Numbered from the stretch's first letter, positions 53,898 to 63,670 are shown. The stretch: 64,000 nt of DNA from an uncultured Flavobacteriales bacterium (GCA_959608625.1 CAUHQV010000003.1:14119-78118), one strand, 5' to 3'. Numbers and translations are program-made. The notes: generated from the letters alone by a model not told the origin.

Positions 53898-54967
53898 GAT
53901 TCTTTACGGTTATCTACTCTAAAGACGCTAAAGGAACGAAAAAGACGTAATTATTTATTGAAAATTTAGGAAAATCAGCCACAACCCCACAAAAAACAAG
54001 GCGTTATCATTTTAAAAAAAGGATTTCTTTTCCAGAGATCCTACCGAGCGAAAAACGAGACCGTGACCCATTCCCGCTTGCTTGTTGATATTCAAATCTT
54101 TCACTCCACTTTTTACGACTCCCAATTATTAAATGGGCGTAGGGAAGCTGCCCAAAAACCTTTGCTGAACGCAGACTTCATTCAGGATTATTCCCGGTTC
54201 CTAGATCAAGGATAATTTCAAATTTTTATCGTCTAAAACATAGGGCAGCAATATTAACAGCCCGTTTTATACTCCCGCCAGGGGGGGGGCTTACTACTTC
54301 CCCTGCATTTCTTTTAATGCTCCAGGCTCTCTTCCGTACTTCTGATGATGCGTTCTTTCAGCATTTTCTTGATCTGTCCGATCTGCTAATATTGCTGAAA
54401 AAGCGCTAAACCGTCCCCTTAAAAACGGAGGAAAGCGCCCCCCAAAGTTGACTGGCAAAAAAATATAAAGTTGTTGTTCGGATTCTGATCGCGCGATCAG
54501 ACGCGTGCGTCAGCAATAATCGCTTTGTGCGATTTAATTTGAATTCTCAAATAAATGGATCGTATGCATTTTTCATTGTTTGGCGCAAATTTGCCCATAT
54601 TTTCCACTGTCCGATTAAATTATAATTCAATCGGCGGCCAAAGAAAACTTAGTAAAAAAGCTCACAGCACACATCCTTTTTCCAAATTTTCCGCCGCATT
54701 CAATACTCAATTTGCCATGTAATATTATTTGTGCATAAAACGCTAATAAACAGAATTTTAAAATTGAGATGATAATGCCGGAATCCTTTCTTTCCCTGTA
54801 CTGAAGGCTTATTTTAGATCGAAACAAACAGATGTTATCCGGGTAACCTGCTTAGCGGATTATAGCAGCTACTAACTATCAAATTTACTAGCCTATGGAA
54901 CATTTTGGAACAATTGTCAATCTCCAATTCTCGTCAAATACACTAAAACAATTTAAATCAAAATGCA
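53898..54967. other. Long AT-rich intergenic region before the RHS locus
   Basis: No convincing gene. A run of nine G at 54281-54289 stands out. On the minus strand around 54305-54400 a short coding-like stretch (QIKKMLKERIIRSTEESLE) may be the remnant of a recombination or transposase gene. An inverted GATCGCGCGATC lies near 54488-54499. The region separates the sigma gene from the divergent RHS operon and should hold the promoter for the latter. Confidence 0.4.
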
Positions 54968-57900
54968 ATGAGAAAATATTTATTTCTATTATCCTGCTTG
55001 TTCTTGCTATCAGGCGGCCTTTTTGCACAGAGTACCGAGCCGGATAAAAACCAGACATCCCCCCCGGCGGTTGTCGATAACAATATTCCTGAAATCCTTC
55101 GGGAAAGTAGTTCAACTCCGCAAATGGCAAGTGCGGCGGCGGATGGCACTATGGCTTCGGATTACGCCGCTTTGGCAACCGAGAGGCCGACGATGGAAAA
55201 GCAAGTCAAATCTTCCGTCGACTACTACACGGGCACGGCAAACGTGAACGTGTCTTTGTATACCGTATCGTCCTATGGATTCAACATTCCTATTTCTGTC
55301 CAATATACAGCCTCCGGTTTGAAGACCGATGTATACCCTACTACGGTGGGTCTCAACTGGAAATTGACGGGGACAGGGCGTATTTCAAGATTCGTAAACG
55401 GCCAGCCCGATGAAACGGGTTTTCTCGATGGTCATGGTGCTTTGGCGGCTAATTCCACCGCGTCGGAATGGAAGAATTCGGCGATCAGTTCAAAGATCGA
55501 AGACAAGTTCGACGGCGAACCGGACCTTTACTATTTTGAACTTCCCTCCGGACTGTCCGGAATGTTTGTCATAAACTACGATAAAACGATCGCATTGATA
55601 CCTTATCAGGATGTCAAAGTAGAGTGGATGAATAATACGGATTACGCCAATAGTTATTTTGTGATCACCGATGCGCAGGGAATGAAATACAATTTCGGAA
55701 GTACGGCCGATTCCCGGGAAAAAGCTTACAATAAGGATTACGAGCGGACAAAGACCTACGTTTCCGGTTGGATGCTGGACAATATATCCTTTGGCGGAAA
55801 ACAGATAGCCCGGTATTCCTATGCCACCAGCGCATCCTATGAAAAAGGATTTTGGAATTATCTCTACAGGTTTGAATACAAACCGGCCACCAATGCGCAC
55901 AAAAGCCTGACAACTACGCCGATAAATGTGATCACGACGGTTTACCCCAAGGTATTGACATCGATCACGTGGGACCTCGGGAAATTGGAGTTCGACCATG
56001 GTTCCGCCGATAACACTGTAAGGACAGGCCCTTACTTGCGAAATATCCGGGTTTACGGATACAACAATGAGTATTTAAAGACCATACATTTCGAACTTGG
56101 CTGGTTTGCCACGACGCTTGACCGTATTTACGAAACATCCGGCGACCTGCGGCGGACCATATGCTCTTTCCAATATTTCTATAGTCCGACGAATTTTCCG
56201 AACAGGAATACGTATTCCATCGATTATTGGGGATATTTTAATGGCGCTTACCTTACTGGGCCTGTATATCCTGCGCATACAATTCTTGGATATAATGTAG
56301 CCGGGGTATCGAGAACGGCTTCCTTGGAATGCACGAAATACCGGTCTTTGCAAAAGATCATCTATCCCAGTGGCGGTTGGACGGAGTTCGAGTACGAGCT
56401 TCACCAGGGCCGTCTTCCGACTCCGAATGTACAAAATGAATGGAACGGCCCGCTGGAAACGGCGGGAGGCCTGCGGATAAAATCGATCACCCATTGCGAA
56501 AGCGGAAATGCCGTACCGTCTACGACCCAGTATATCTATCAGGATCCGGCAGATACCAAAAAAGGAGGACAGATATTTTCCTCTTACAAACCATATGCCC
56601 GTATCCGGTACGACGGAGGCTCCGGGTCCAACAGGGTTGTGATATACAGCATAACCAAAAGGCCGGATTTTCAGATGACCGATTTTACAGGGTCTTCCGT
56701 GGTTTATAATTATGTAAAAGAAGTTCTTCCCAACGGGGCATATACCGTCTATGAATACAATAGTTTCAATAATTGTATGGATGTCAAAGGGGAGGCAGCC
56801 TTGAGCGCCTCCGGCGGTATCGGCTCGTATGCCACCGACACACAGGACAAAGTGCCATACACGACCAAATTCTTTGGCCGAGGAACGTTAAGCAAAATGA
56901 CGCAGTATAACAGTGCCGCCCAGCCGGTCTATTCGGAATCGTATACGTACAGTCAGTCATTTAATCCTCAAAAAGCGGTGGTATATTCTTATCCCCTGTT
57001 TACTACAGATGAGGAATCCTCTGTAAAATATTATAAAGGCAGGTACCAATGGATTTCCCAGCCGGTTGTCTTAACTAAAAAAACCATTACGAATCCGGAG
57101 CCATACTCTGAGATGAATTTTTCTTATCATTCCTCTTATGATGATTTATTCCCCCGAGCGATAGAGACAAGAGATGCTATGGCAAATTATTACCGCGCGA
57201 CCATCACTTATCCTCAGGATTATGCGATTGATATTACGTCGCTTCCCAAATCGGCACAAACATACGGAATAGGCTGGTTAAAGGCGAACGGCGTCAGATC
57301 CACCCCTATAGAGACCATCAAGTACAGGAGAAATGTGGATGAACCTGATTTTAACGTAATAGGCGGTTCGCTCAATCTGTATAACTGGAGTCCGGTTGCA
57401 CAGAGATGTTTGCTTTCGGAAACAAAATCCTTGCTTGTCAATACTCCTCTCGGAACGGCTATAACGCCATTGTCCGTCGTAAACGGGACGACCTTGGTGA
57501 AAGACTCCAGGTACGACCAGTATAATTCCAAGATCACGGATTTCAACGACAAAGGCAATCCCACTTTCATATCCGATATCGGAATTACTGCCCGCGGAAC
57601 CCAAATTATATACGGGTATAACGGCCTTGTACCGATAGCCCATGTAAAAGGGGCTGTAAATGAGTCCAACGGATTCTATACGAGCTTTGAAGAGGACGCT
57701 TCGGGTGTCGCTGTCCTTTTGGGTAATCGTGCCAAATCCGGCAATTATGCGCTAAACAAAAACACGTCGTATAGGGCTATAGCGAGCACCATCGGAGGCC
57801 CTCATGTGTTATCCTACTGGAGATGGAATGGGACTGAGGGTACGGATTGGGAAGAAGTAAGGACATCCTCTTCCGGTTCGTCCGTAATTCTCGAACCGAA

Positions 57901-58864
57901 CCATTATGTGGATGAGGTACGGCTAATGCCCGTCAAAGCATCCATGACAACGCAAGTCGTCAAACCGGGAGTAGGCATTATATCCGCCGCAAATGAAAAC
58001 GGAAGGGTTACCCGGAACAATTACAACAGCTTAGGCATGTTGGAATCCGTCGAAGACGACGGCCGGATCGTGGAAAAATATTCTTATATAGATGGATCGG
58101 ATATTTTTAATCTGTCGGCCAGTGTGGACGGCGGATCATCGGGACGCGGCCACGCATCCGTAAATCCCGTACAAGTAGGTTTGGGAGGATCGGCGACATT
58201 TACGGCCACGCCTAACCCGGGCTATCAATTTTCCCAGTGGCAATTCAACGATGGCACCAGTTCATATGCTTCCGTTACGGTAAAAGACAATATCCGGTTC
58301 AACTTGACGGGAACAGCCTCGTTTACTGCGGTACAATATAATTTATCAGCTGTAGTGGGCAGCGGATCAACTGGCCGCGGACAGGTATCCGTAACCCCCG
58401 CCCTAGTAAATGCCGGCGGATCGGCTACCTGGTCGGCCACGGCCTATAATGGATATGCTTTTAGTCATTGGTCGTTTTCCGACGGAACAACGGCTACTAC
58501 GCCTTCCGTTACAAAAACAGGCATTTCCCAAAACATTACCGGTACTGCTCATTTTACGGAAACAGGGCCGCAATCGGTAAACTTTTATGGCACGATCATG
58601 CCGCGTAACGGTTATTGGGCGATCCATATATCCTGTACCCCGGATATAATTTCCGAGGGCGTCCAGGTCTATGCTACGGGCTATTTCTTTATCAACCCCT
58701 ACGAGCCGGATGAGCGCGACGCCCAATTCGACGGCCAGGTGGGGGAAGATGGGTATGTCCTGAGCAACACACCGTTTGACGAAAATAATACTGTCGGAAA
58801 ACTCAATGGCACCATATCTATCTCAAGTACAAAGTATAAGGTAGGGACTGTAAGCTGGAATTAA
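54968..58864 (+). CDS. Secreted RHS/SpvB-like partner protein with two C-terminal bacterial-repeat domains
   Basis: 1298 residues with a signal peptide (MRKYLFLLSCLFLLSGGLFAQ). The N-terminal beta-rich region (VDYYTGTANVNVSLYTVSSY, then NIPISVQYTASGL) matches the shell-type modules of Bacteroidetes RHS-like proteins. YD-like segments follow. Residues about 1047-1195 hold two tandem repeats of about 75 residues, each with GGSATxxAT...GYxFSxWxFxDGT (bacterial-repeat fold). The last 100 residues are a beta-rich end with no recognised domain. It precedes the RHS-core toxin gene by about 100 bp and probably forms part of the same delivery machine. Confidence 0.7.
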   Translation: MRKYLFLLSCLFLLSGGLFAQSTEPDKNQTSPPAVVDNNIPEILRESSSTPQMASAAADGTMASDYAALATERPTMEKQVKSSVDYYTGTANVNVSLYTVSSYGFNIPISVQYTASGLKTDVYPTTVGLNWKLTGTGRISRFVNGQPDETGFLDGHGALAANSTASEWKNSAISSKIEDKFDGEPDLYYFELPSGLSGMFVINYDKTIALIPYQDVKVEWMNNTDYANSYFVITDAQGMKYNFGSTADSREKAYNKDYERTKTYVSGWMLDNISFGGKQIARYSYATSASYEKGFWNYLYRFEYKPATNAHKSLTTTPINVITTVYPKVLTSITWDLGKLEFDHGSADNTVRTGPYLRNIRVYGYNNEYLKTIHFELGWFATTLDRIYETSGDLRRTICSFQYFYSPTNFPNRNTYSIDYWGYFNGAYLTGPVYPAHTILGYNVAGVSRTASLECTKYRSLQKIIYPSGGWTEFEYELHQGRLPTPNVQNEWNGPLETAGGLRIKSITHCESGNAVPSTTQYIYQDPADTKKGGQIFSSYKPYARIRYDGGSGSNRVVIYSITKRPDFQMTDFTGSSVVYNYVKEVLPNGAYTVYEYNSFNNCMDVKGEAALSASGGIGSYATDTQDKVPYTTKFFGRGTLSKMTQYNSAAQPVYSESYTYSQSFNPQKAVVYSYPLFTTDEESSVKYYKGRYQWISQPVVLTKKTITNPEPYSEMNFSYHSSYDDLFPRAIETRDAMANYYRATITYPQDYAIDITSLPKSAQTYGIGWLKANGVRSTPIETIKYRRNVDEPDFNVIGGSLNLYNWSPVAQRCLLSETKSLLVNTPLGTAITPLSVVNGTTLVKDSRYDQYNSKITDFNDKGNPTFISDIGITARGTQIIYGYNGLVPIAHVKGAVNESNGFYTSFEEDASGVAVLLGNRAKSGNYALNKNTSYRAIASTIGGPHVLSYWRWNGTEGTDWEEVRTSSSGSSVILEPNHYVDEVRLMPVKASMTTQVVKPGVGIISAANENGRVTRNNYNSLGMLESVEDDGRIVEKYSYIDGSDIFNLSASVDGGSSGRGHASVNPVQVGLGGSATFTATPNPGYQFSQWQFNDGTSSYASVTVKDNIRFNLTGTASFTAVQYNLSAVVGSGSTGRGQVSVTPALVNAGGSATWSATAYNGYAFSHWSFSDGTTATTPSVTKTGISQNITGTAHFTETGPQSVNFYGTIMPRNGYWAIHISCTPDIISEGVQVYATGYFFINPYEPDERDAQFDGQVGEDGYVLSNTPFDENNTVGKLNGTISISSTKYKVGTVSWN

Positions 58865-58961
58865 TTCCATGACTCTGTCCATGCATACCATCTGCGATAG
58901 TTGGTTCAAGGGCGAAAAATGGGATAGCTTTAATGATCTAACCGATAAATCAAATAGAGAA

Positions 58962-61900
58962 ATGAAAACAATGAAATATATATTAATCTCATTACTGATG
59001 GGATCGCCCGGTTTGCCTGCCGTTATGGCACAGCAAACGGATATAATCCACACAAAACCCGTCAAAGTTGAAAAATACAACGGGGCTGCCTTCCTTGTAA
59101 CAAAAAAATACTATGATGGGTTGGAAAGGCTTGTCCAAAGTGTCGACGTCGGCGCTTCCGCGCAAAACGGCAAAGACGTCGTTTCATTTGTGGAATACGA
59201 CAATATGGGGCGCGCGGATGCCACAGTCTATCTTTCTTTTGTGGCCGCATCGGGGACTAATAATGGGGCAAGAATTTCCAATCCGGCGGGCGCCCAGCAG
59301 ACTTTTTACCAAAATTATCTGCCAAGTACCGACCCGGACCGGAATTATACTTTTGCCCAAAAACAATACGAGGCTTCTCCCCGCAATCTGGTACTGAAAG
59401 AAGGAGGGTTCGGTGCAAGCAATAATATTACTACCGGAAAAACGGTCAATCACCAATATCTGCTCAATAATTACTCTGAAATTAAAAAATTCATGGTAAA
59501 TGGCAGCGGTCAATTGGTATATAAAGGATTTTACACCGGGGGTGTTTTAAAAGTGCACCGTTCCTATAGTGGCACTGGAGGTGAGGATCACGACACATAT
59601 GAGTATGTCAACCAGGAAGGGCAGCTCGTCGCCTCGGAAGCGTATATTTCCAGTACCGACCGGCGGATCACGTACTATGTGTACGACGATCTGGGGCGTC
59701 AGAGATATGTGATCCCGCCGATCCAGGAGAGTCTCATTACGGCCCCGGGGGCGGCCTATAATCCGGCCGATCTGAAAAAGTACTGTTATTACTCCGAGTA
59801 CGATGAACGTGGAAATCTTATTAGGCAATGGAACCCCGGCGGGATATGCACGTCGAATGTCTATGATTTGTTAGACCGGCTGGTTTTGTCCCAAAATCCC
59901 GTAATGGCCGCTTCGAATCAATGGTCGTTCATCAAATACGACTCGCAAAACAGACCGATTGCCACGGGGACTACCACCGTCAGCGGAACGGCGGAGTCGG
60001 TAGCAAATGCATTGAAGACCCATATGACGTCTTCCGTTTACGACCTTTCTTTTGAAGAGAGAGGTACGGGGCTGCACGGATACACCAATAAATGCTATCC
60101 GACCAATGTGACGCAGTCCCAGGTATTGAACGTGACGTACTACGACGATTACGACTGGATCACGGACGCGGCCAAATACGGGTTTTCTACGGTCGACGCC
60201 ATCGCCGGCACGGCAAAAACGGCCAATAACGTGACCGGCCATGCTACGGGTACGAAAACGAAAGTGCTTGGCATCCCGGGCGACCAGTGGCTGACCTCGG
60301 TCACCTATTACGACAAAGATTATAATGCCATCCAAACCGTATCCGACCTGTACCCTTCCGGGGTCGAGATCGTTTCCAATAAGCATAATTTCAACGGCCA
60401 GGTCGTCCAGACAAAAGTCAAACAAACGGTAAACGGAGTGGCTTATGAGTACAACAAATGGTTCGATTACGACGGGTACGGCCGGTTGCTGAAGATCCGC
60501 CAGAAGATCACCGGAGACCCCCAGAACGAAGTCGTTCTGGCCGAGTACACGTATGACGACCTGGGACAGACGGTTTCGAAGAAAATACATGGAAACAAAG
60601 AGCAAACGGCATATGCGTACGATATAAACGGAAGGAATATCTCAACCTCTTCCCCATCTTTCTCCTATAAGTTGGGGTATGACAAGAGTGTCGTTTCCGG
60701 CGTATCGGGCCGGACGGACGGGATTATTTCACAGATTAGCTGGGGCAACAACGCCACGGGCGACCAGAAAGCCTATGCGTTTACTTACGACAAGTTGGGG
60801 CAATACACATCTGCGACATATTACGAAAAATCGGGATCTTCCTGGACATCCAGCGCGAAATACAAGGAAACCATAGGCAGCTACGACAAGAACGGCAATA
60901 TCCTCTCATTACAGCGGACTAATGCTTCGGAAACATTGCTGCACAACCTTTCGTACACCTACGCAAGCGCTACCGATGGCAACGTGCTGACCAAAGTATC
61001 CGGCTCGGCCGACTTCCTGTACGACGCCAACGGCAATATGACCCGCGACGGGATGACCGGCGTACAGATAGAGTACAATATTTTAAATCTGCCGCAAAAA
61101 ATATACAAAGGATCGGATCAGATTACTTATATTTACACAGCGAACGGCCGGAAACTGGCCACGCAGACAGGCAGTTCCTTGACCTACTATCGCTCGGTGA
61201 TGGTCTATTCCAAGAACGGAACGGCGGCGGAACAACTGATGTACATGCTCCAACCGGAAGGCCTGGTGGCCAGGGAAGGTTCCGCATGGGTCTACAAGTA
61301 CTACAAGACCGACTACCTGGGCAATACCCGTGCCTTACTCGCAGTGCGCAACGGAACGCTGGTGAACGAGCTGCAGAACACGGACTACTACCCGCTGGGA
61401 TACGCCCACTCGCTGGCCAACCTGCAGCTGAACAAGTACCTCTATTCGGGCAAAGAATACCAGGATGCCAGCATAGGCGGCTCGCCTCTGGGATTGTACG
61501 ACTTCGGGGCGCGGTACTACAATCCCCTCTTGGCCCGCTGGTTCAACCCGGATCCCGCCAATCAGTTCGCCAACCCGTACATCTACTGCGGCAACAATCC
61601 CTTGATGTTCGTCGATCCGGATGGGAGGTTTGCATTTTGGCTAATCCCTGTCATCGGGGCGCTCATAGGAGGAGCGACATATACGGCCAGCGTAGCTTTC
61701 AGTGAGGGGGGATTCAGTAACTGGAGCTGGGGCGGTTTCTTCCAATCCATGGGTATAGGCGCCGTATCAGGGTTAGCTTCTTACGGTATTGGGTATGTTT
61801 TCGATATCGCACTGTCGGGCTCAGGAATAGGATCATTCGGGATTGAAATGGGGCGTGGCATATCCCACGGTCTGGTTCAGGGAGGGCTTTCTGCTCTCGA

Positions 61901-62531
61901 TGGCGGCGACTTTTGGAGCGGAGCGGCCTCCGGGACTATTGGGTCGTGGTCGGCAAAGCTCTACGGATTTTCGGATTTGGGAAGAACAAAAGTAGGTTCA
62001 TACCTGTTTTCAGGGATTTCCGGAGGAGCCGGGGCGGCGGCTACTGGGGGAAATTTCTGGAGAGGGGCGGCAAGCGGAATATCCGTTGCGGCATTCAACC
62101 ATGGGCTCCACGAACTAAAACAGGAATGTATATTAGAAAAGTATACTGAAATGGTCGAAGGAGGTAAAAAAGGGTATAGATATATGATGAACCAATCGCT
62201 GATATTCCAGGCCGAACTGGCAGGGTATGAAGTGGATGACAACAAATTGATCATTCAGGGCAGCCAAAAGAATACGATGGTTTTCTGTGATGTTGACTTT
62301 GTAGATCGGGGGGGTGCTTCTTATGTCTATCATAATGAAGCCCGCTACAAGATAAATTCTTTTGTCCATACCCATCCGCAAAATCTTTCAACATACTCGA
62401 TCAGTCCTGAGGATAGAAACGCTTTTAGAGACGTTTTTAGCCCAAGAAATATCCCATTCAAGATTTTACAAAGCAATACGGTTTACTTATTAACATCACC
62501 CTCGACCTATGAAATTATCGGCTCCTATTAG
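58962..62531 (+). CDS. RHS-core polymorphic toxin with JAMM/JAB-like C-terminal tip
   Basis: 1189 residues from the ATG at 58962; upstream starts add residues before the signal peptide MKYILISLLMGSPGLPAVMAQ. RHS/YD repeats fill residues 200-840. The RHS-associated core LYDFGARYYNPLLARWFNPD ends near PDGRF (about 890). Beyond it is a Gly-rich hydrophobic segment (about 890-1045) and a tip with His1136-x-His1138-Pro and Ser1148-x-x-Asp1151, a JAMM zinc-peptidase signature. Families with this tip are used as toxins that cleave peptide or isopeptide bonds. The following lipoprotein gene overlaps it by 23 bp. Confidence 0.8.
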   Translation: MKTMKYILISLLMGSPGLPAVMAQQTDIIHTKPVKVEKYNGAAFLVTKKYYDGLERLVQSVDVGASAQNGKDVVSFVEYDNMGRADATVYLSFVAASGTNNGARISNPAGAQQTFYQNYLPSTDPDRNYTFAQKQYEASPRNLVLKEGGFGASNNITTGKTVNHQYLLNNYSEIKKFMVNGSGQLVYKGFYTGGVLKVHRSYSGTGGEDHDTYEYVNQEGQLVASEAYISSTDRRITYYVYDDLGRQRYVIPPIQESLITAPGAAYNPADLKKYCYYSEYDERGNLIRQWNPGGICTSNVYDLLDRLVLSQNPVMAASNQWSFIKYDSQNRPIATGTTTVSGTAESVANALKTHMTSSVYDLSFEERGTGLHGYTNKCYPTNVTQSQVLNVTYYDDYDWITDAAKYGFSTVDAIAGTAKTANNVTGHATGTKTKVLGIPGDQWLTSVTYYDKDYNAIQTVSDLYPSGVEIVSNKHNFNGQVVQTKVKQTVNGVAYEYNKWFDYDGYGRLLKIRQKITGDPQNEVVLAEYTYDDLGQTVSKKIHGNKEQTAYAYDINGRNISTSSPSFSYKLGYDKSVVSGVSGRTDGIISQISWGNNATGDQKAYAFTYDKLGQYTSATYYEKSGSSWTSSAKYKETIGSYDKNGNILSLQRTNASETLLHNLSYTYASATDGNVLTKVSGSADFLYDANGNMTRDGMTGVQIEYNILNLPQKIYKGSDQITYIYTANGRKLATQTGSSLTYYRSVMVYSKNGTAAEQLMYMLQPEGLVAREGSAWVYKYYKTDYLGNTRALLAVRNGTLVNELQNTDYYPLGYAHSLANLQLNKYLYSGKEYQDASIGGSPLGLYDFGARYYNPLLARWFNPDPANQFANPYIYCGNNPLMFVDPDGRFAFWLIPVIGALIGGATYTASVAFSEGGFSNWSWGGFFQSMGIGAVSGLASYGIGYVFDIALSGSGIGSFGIEMGRGISHGLVQGGLSALDGGDFWSGAASGTIGSWSAKLYGFSDLGRTKVGSYLFSGISGGAGAAATGGNFWRGAASGISVAAFNHGLHELKQECILEKYTEMVEGGKKGYRYMMNQSLIFQAELAGYEVDDNKLIIQGSQKNTMVFCDVDFVDRGGASYVYHNEARYKINSFVHTHPQNLSTYSISPEDRNAFRDVFSPRNIPFKILQSNTVYLLTSPSTYEIIGSY

Positions 62532-63096
62532 TACCGTCCTTCTGGCAGGACTCCTGTCGGCAGCGGTTTCTTGCAAGACCGCCCATCAAGCGATTAAAGA
62601 CGATGACGGCTACATAGCCAGGAATTTGCTGGAACACACTATCGTCAATAAATTTTTGAAAGACGAGTTGATCCGTTACGACAACCGGTTTAAGGATTTT
62701 GAAGATGTCCAAGGTAAAGGGTTAAGAATCTCATTGGAGGATATTTCCCCTGATTCAACAGTATATAATATTGGTTACATGACCGGATTGAATTATAGCC
62801 CCCCAGTTCTGTCCTGCGAACCGGTAAACGGCAAACCGGTTTCATTGTGGTTATCGTGTCTTGAGGATTTTAAACTGCCGCCGGACAAATCGATAGAAGT
62901 ATTGAAAAACACTTCCCCGGAAGAGTATGAGATACATCGGCGGAATAAGGATGCTATAAAGGTCATCGATGGTGCTGTAGAGCGCCCTATTACACTGGTG
63001 TTGTCCGATTTTGTAAGCTTGCGGCTGGTTTACGACCGGGATCACAACCTGATCCGAAGGGACACAATAGGATGGTACGAGGGCATGAGTAATTAA
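62509..63096 (+). CDS. Lipoprotein, probable immunity protein
   Basis: 195 residues. The N-terminus is a lipoprotein signal (TVLLAGLLSAAVSC, lipid site Cys22). The mature part is mixed alpha/beta with no recognised family (VNKFLKDELIRYDNRF, KDAIKVIDGAVERPITLVLS). It overlaps the toxin 3' end by 23 bp in another frame, as tip-plus-immunity cassettes do. A periplasmic-side lipoprotein could neutralise an incoming tip before it reaches its target. Immunity is inferred from position only. Confidence 0.65.
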   Translation: MKLSAPISTVLLAGLLSAAVSCKTAHQAIKDDDGYIARNLLEHTIVNKFLKDELIRYDNRFKDFEDVQGKGLRISLEDISPDSTVYNIGYMTGLNYSPPVLSCEPVNGKPVSLWLSCLEDFKLPPDKSIEVLKNTSPEEYEIHRRNKDAIKVIDGAVERPITLVLSDFVSLRLVYDRDHNLIRRDTIGWYEGMSN

Positions 63097-63107
63097 TCGT
63101 ATTTAAC

Positions 63108-63136
63108 AGGCACGGGCTTTCGCCCGTGCCTTTTTT
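63108..63136 (+). terminator. Terminator of the RHS operon
   Basis: AGGCACGGGC / GCCCGTGCCT, a 10-bp perfect stem with a 4-base loop and a T6 tail, 12 bp after the lipoprotein stop. Confidence 0.9.
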
Positions 63137-63173
63137 CTATATTTACGAGACGGACGGCTCTTCGATAACAAGG

Positions 63174-63255
63174 CCGCTGGTTCAACCCGGATCCCGCCAA
63201 TCAGTTCGCCAACCCGTACATCTACTGCGGCAACAATCCCTTGATGTTCGTCGAT
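63174..63255 (+). repeat. 82-bp exact duplicate of the RHS core end (orphan tip junction)
   Basis: Identical to 61535-61616 inside the toxin gene. It encodes RWFNPDPANQFANPYIYC and on to FVD, then diverges and hits a stop a few codons later. It lies after the operon terminator and has no start codon. It is the scar of a displaced or recombined toxin tip. Confidence 0.85.
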
Positions 63256-63670
63256 AGATCAGGTCGTATTTATTGAATGTAGATTGGGCGATGTCAATGC
63301 CGATGAGTTTCTCCTGCCTGTCGTTGAACTCCTCGAATACCTTGAGTAGCATGTTATTCTTGATATTCGTGCCGAGAAACGCGTCACGCACCATTAAAGC
63401 AGTCACGACCTCATTAGCCTCCGAGAGGCTATGGTAATACGTGATCATTTGCCCTTTGATGCTGTCAAGGTAGCGGTTTAGTTGCAGGACTTCTTTTGTC
63501 TGCCCCTTGGCCCTACCTGATTTTGGGTCCCAGATGTTTCCGAATATCTCAGCTTTGAGGCTGAACTTGACTTTCTCGCCGTCGATAGTGATTCGTACGC
63601 AGAGTGGTACTTTGCCATTTTTCTCTAATTCCCACCTCGCGAGGAAGAGGATTCTGAACGTGCTTTTTAC
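63256..63670 (-). pseudogene. N-terminal fragment of a Bacteroides-type tyrosine recombinase
   Basis: Read on the minus strand from 63670: (V)KSTFRILFLARWELEKNGKV, IFGNIWDPKSGRAKGQTKE, then QMITYYHSLSEANEVVTALM and VFEEFNDRQEKLIGIDIAQ. This is the arm-binding plus SAM-like N-terminal half of an integrase. The expected ATG reads GTA and an in-frame stop lies just upstream. The catalytic C-terminal domain is absent: the gene is cut off at the RHS duplicate. A dead remnant of an integrative element, next to a tRNA gene. Confidence 0.75.

Noticed and set aside
54627..54827. 66-codon minus-strand frame in the AT-rich gap
   Set aside because: No family, no convincing start signal and poor composition; more likely chance.
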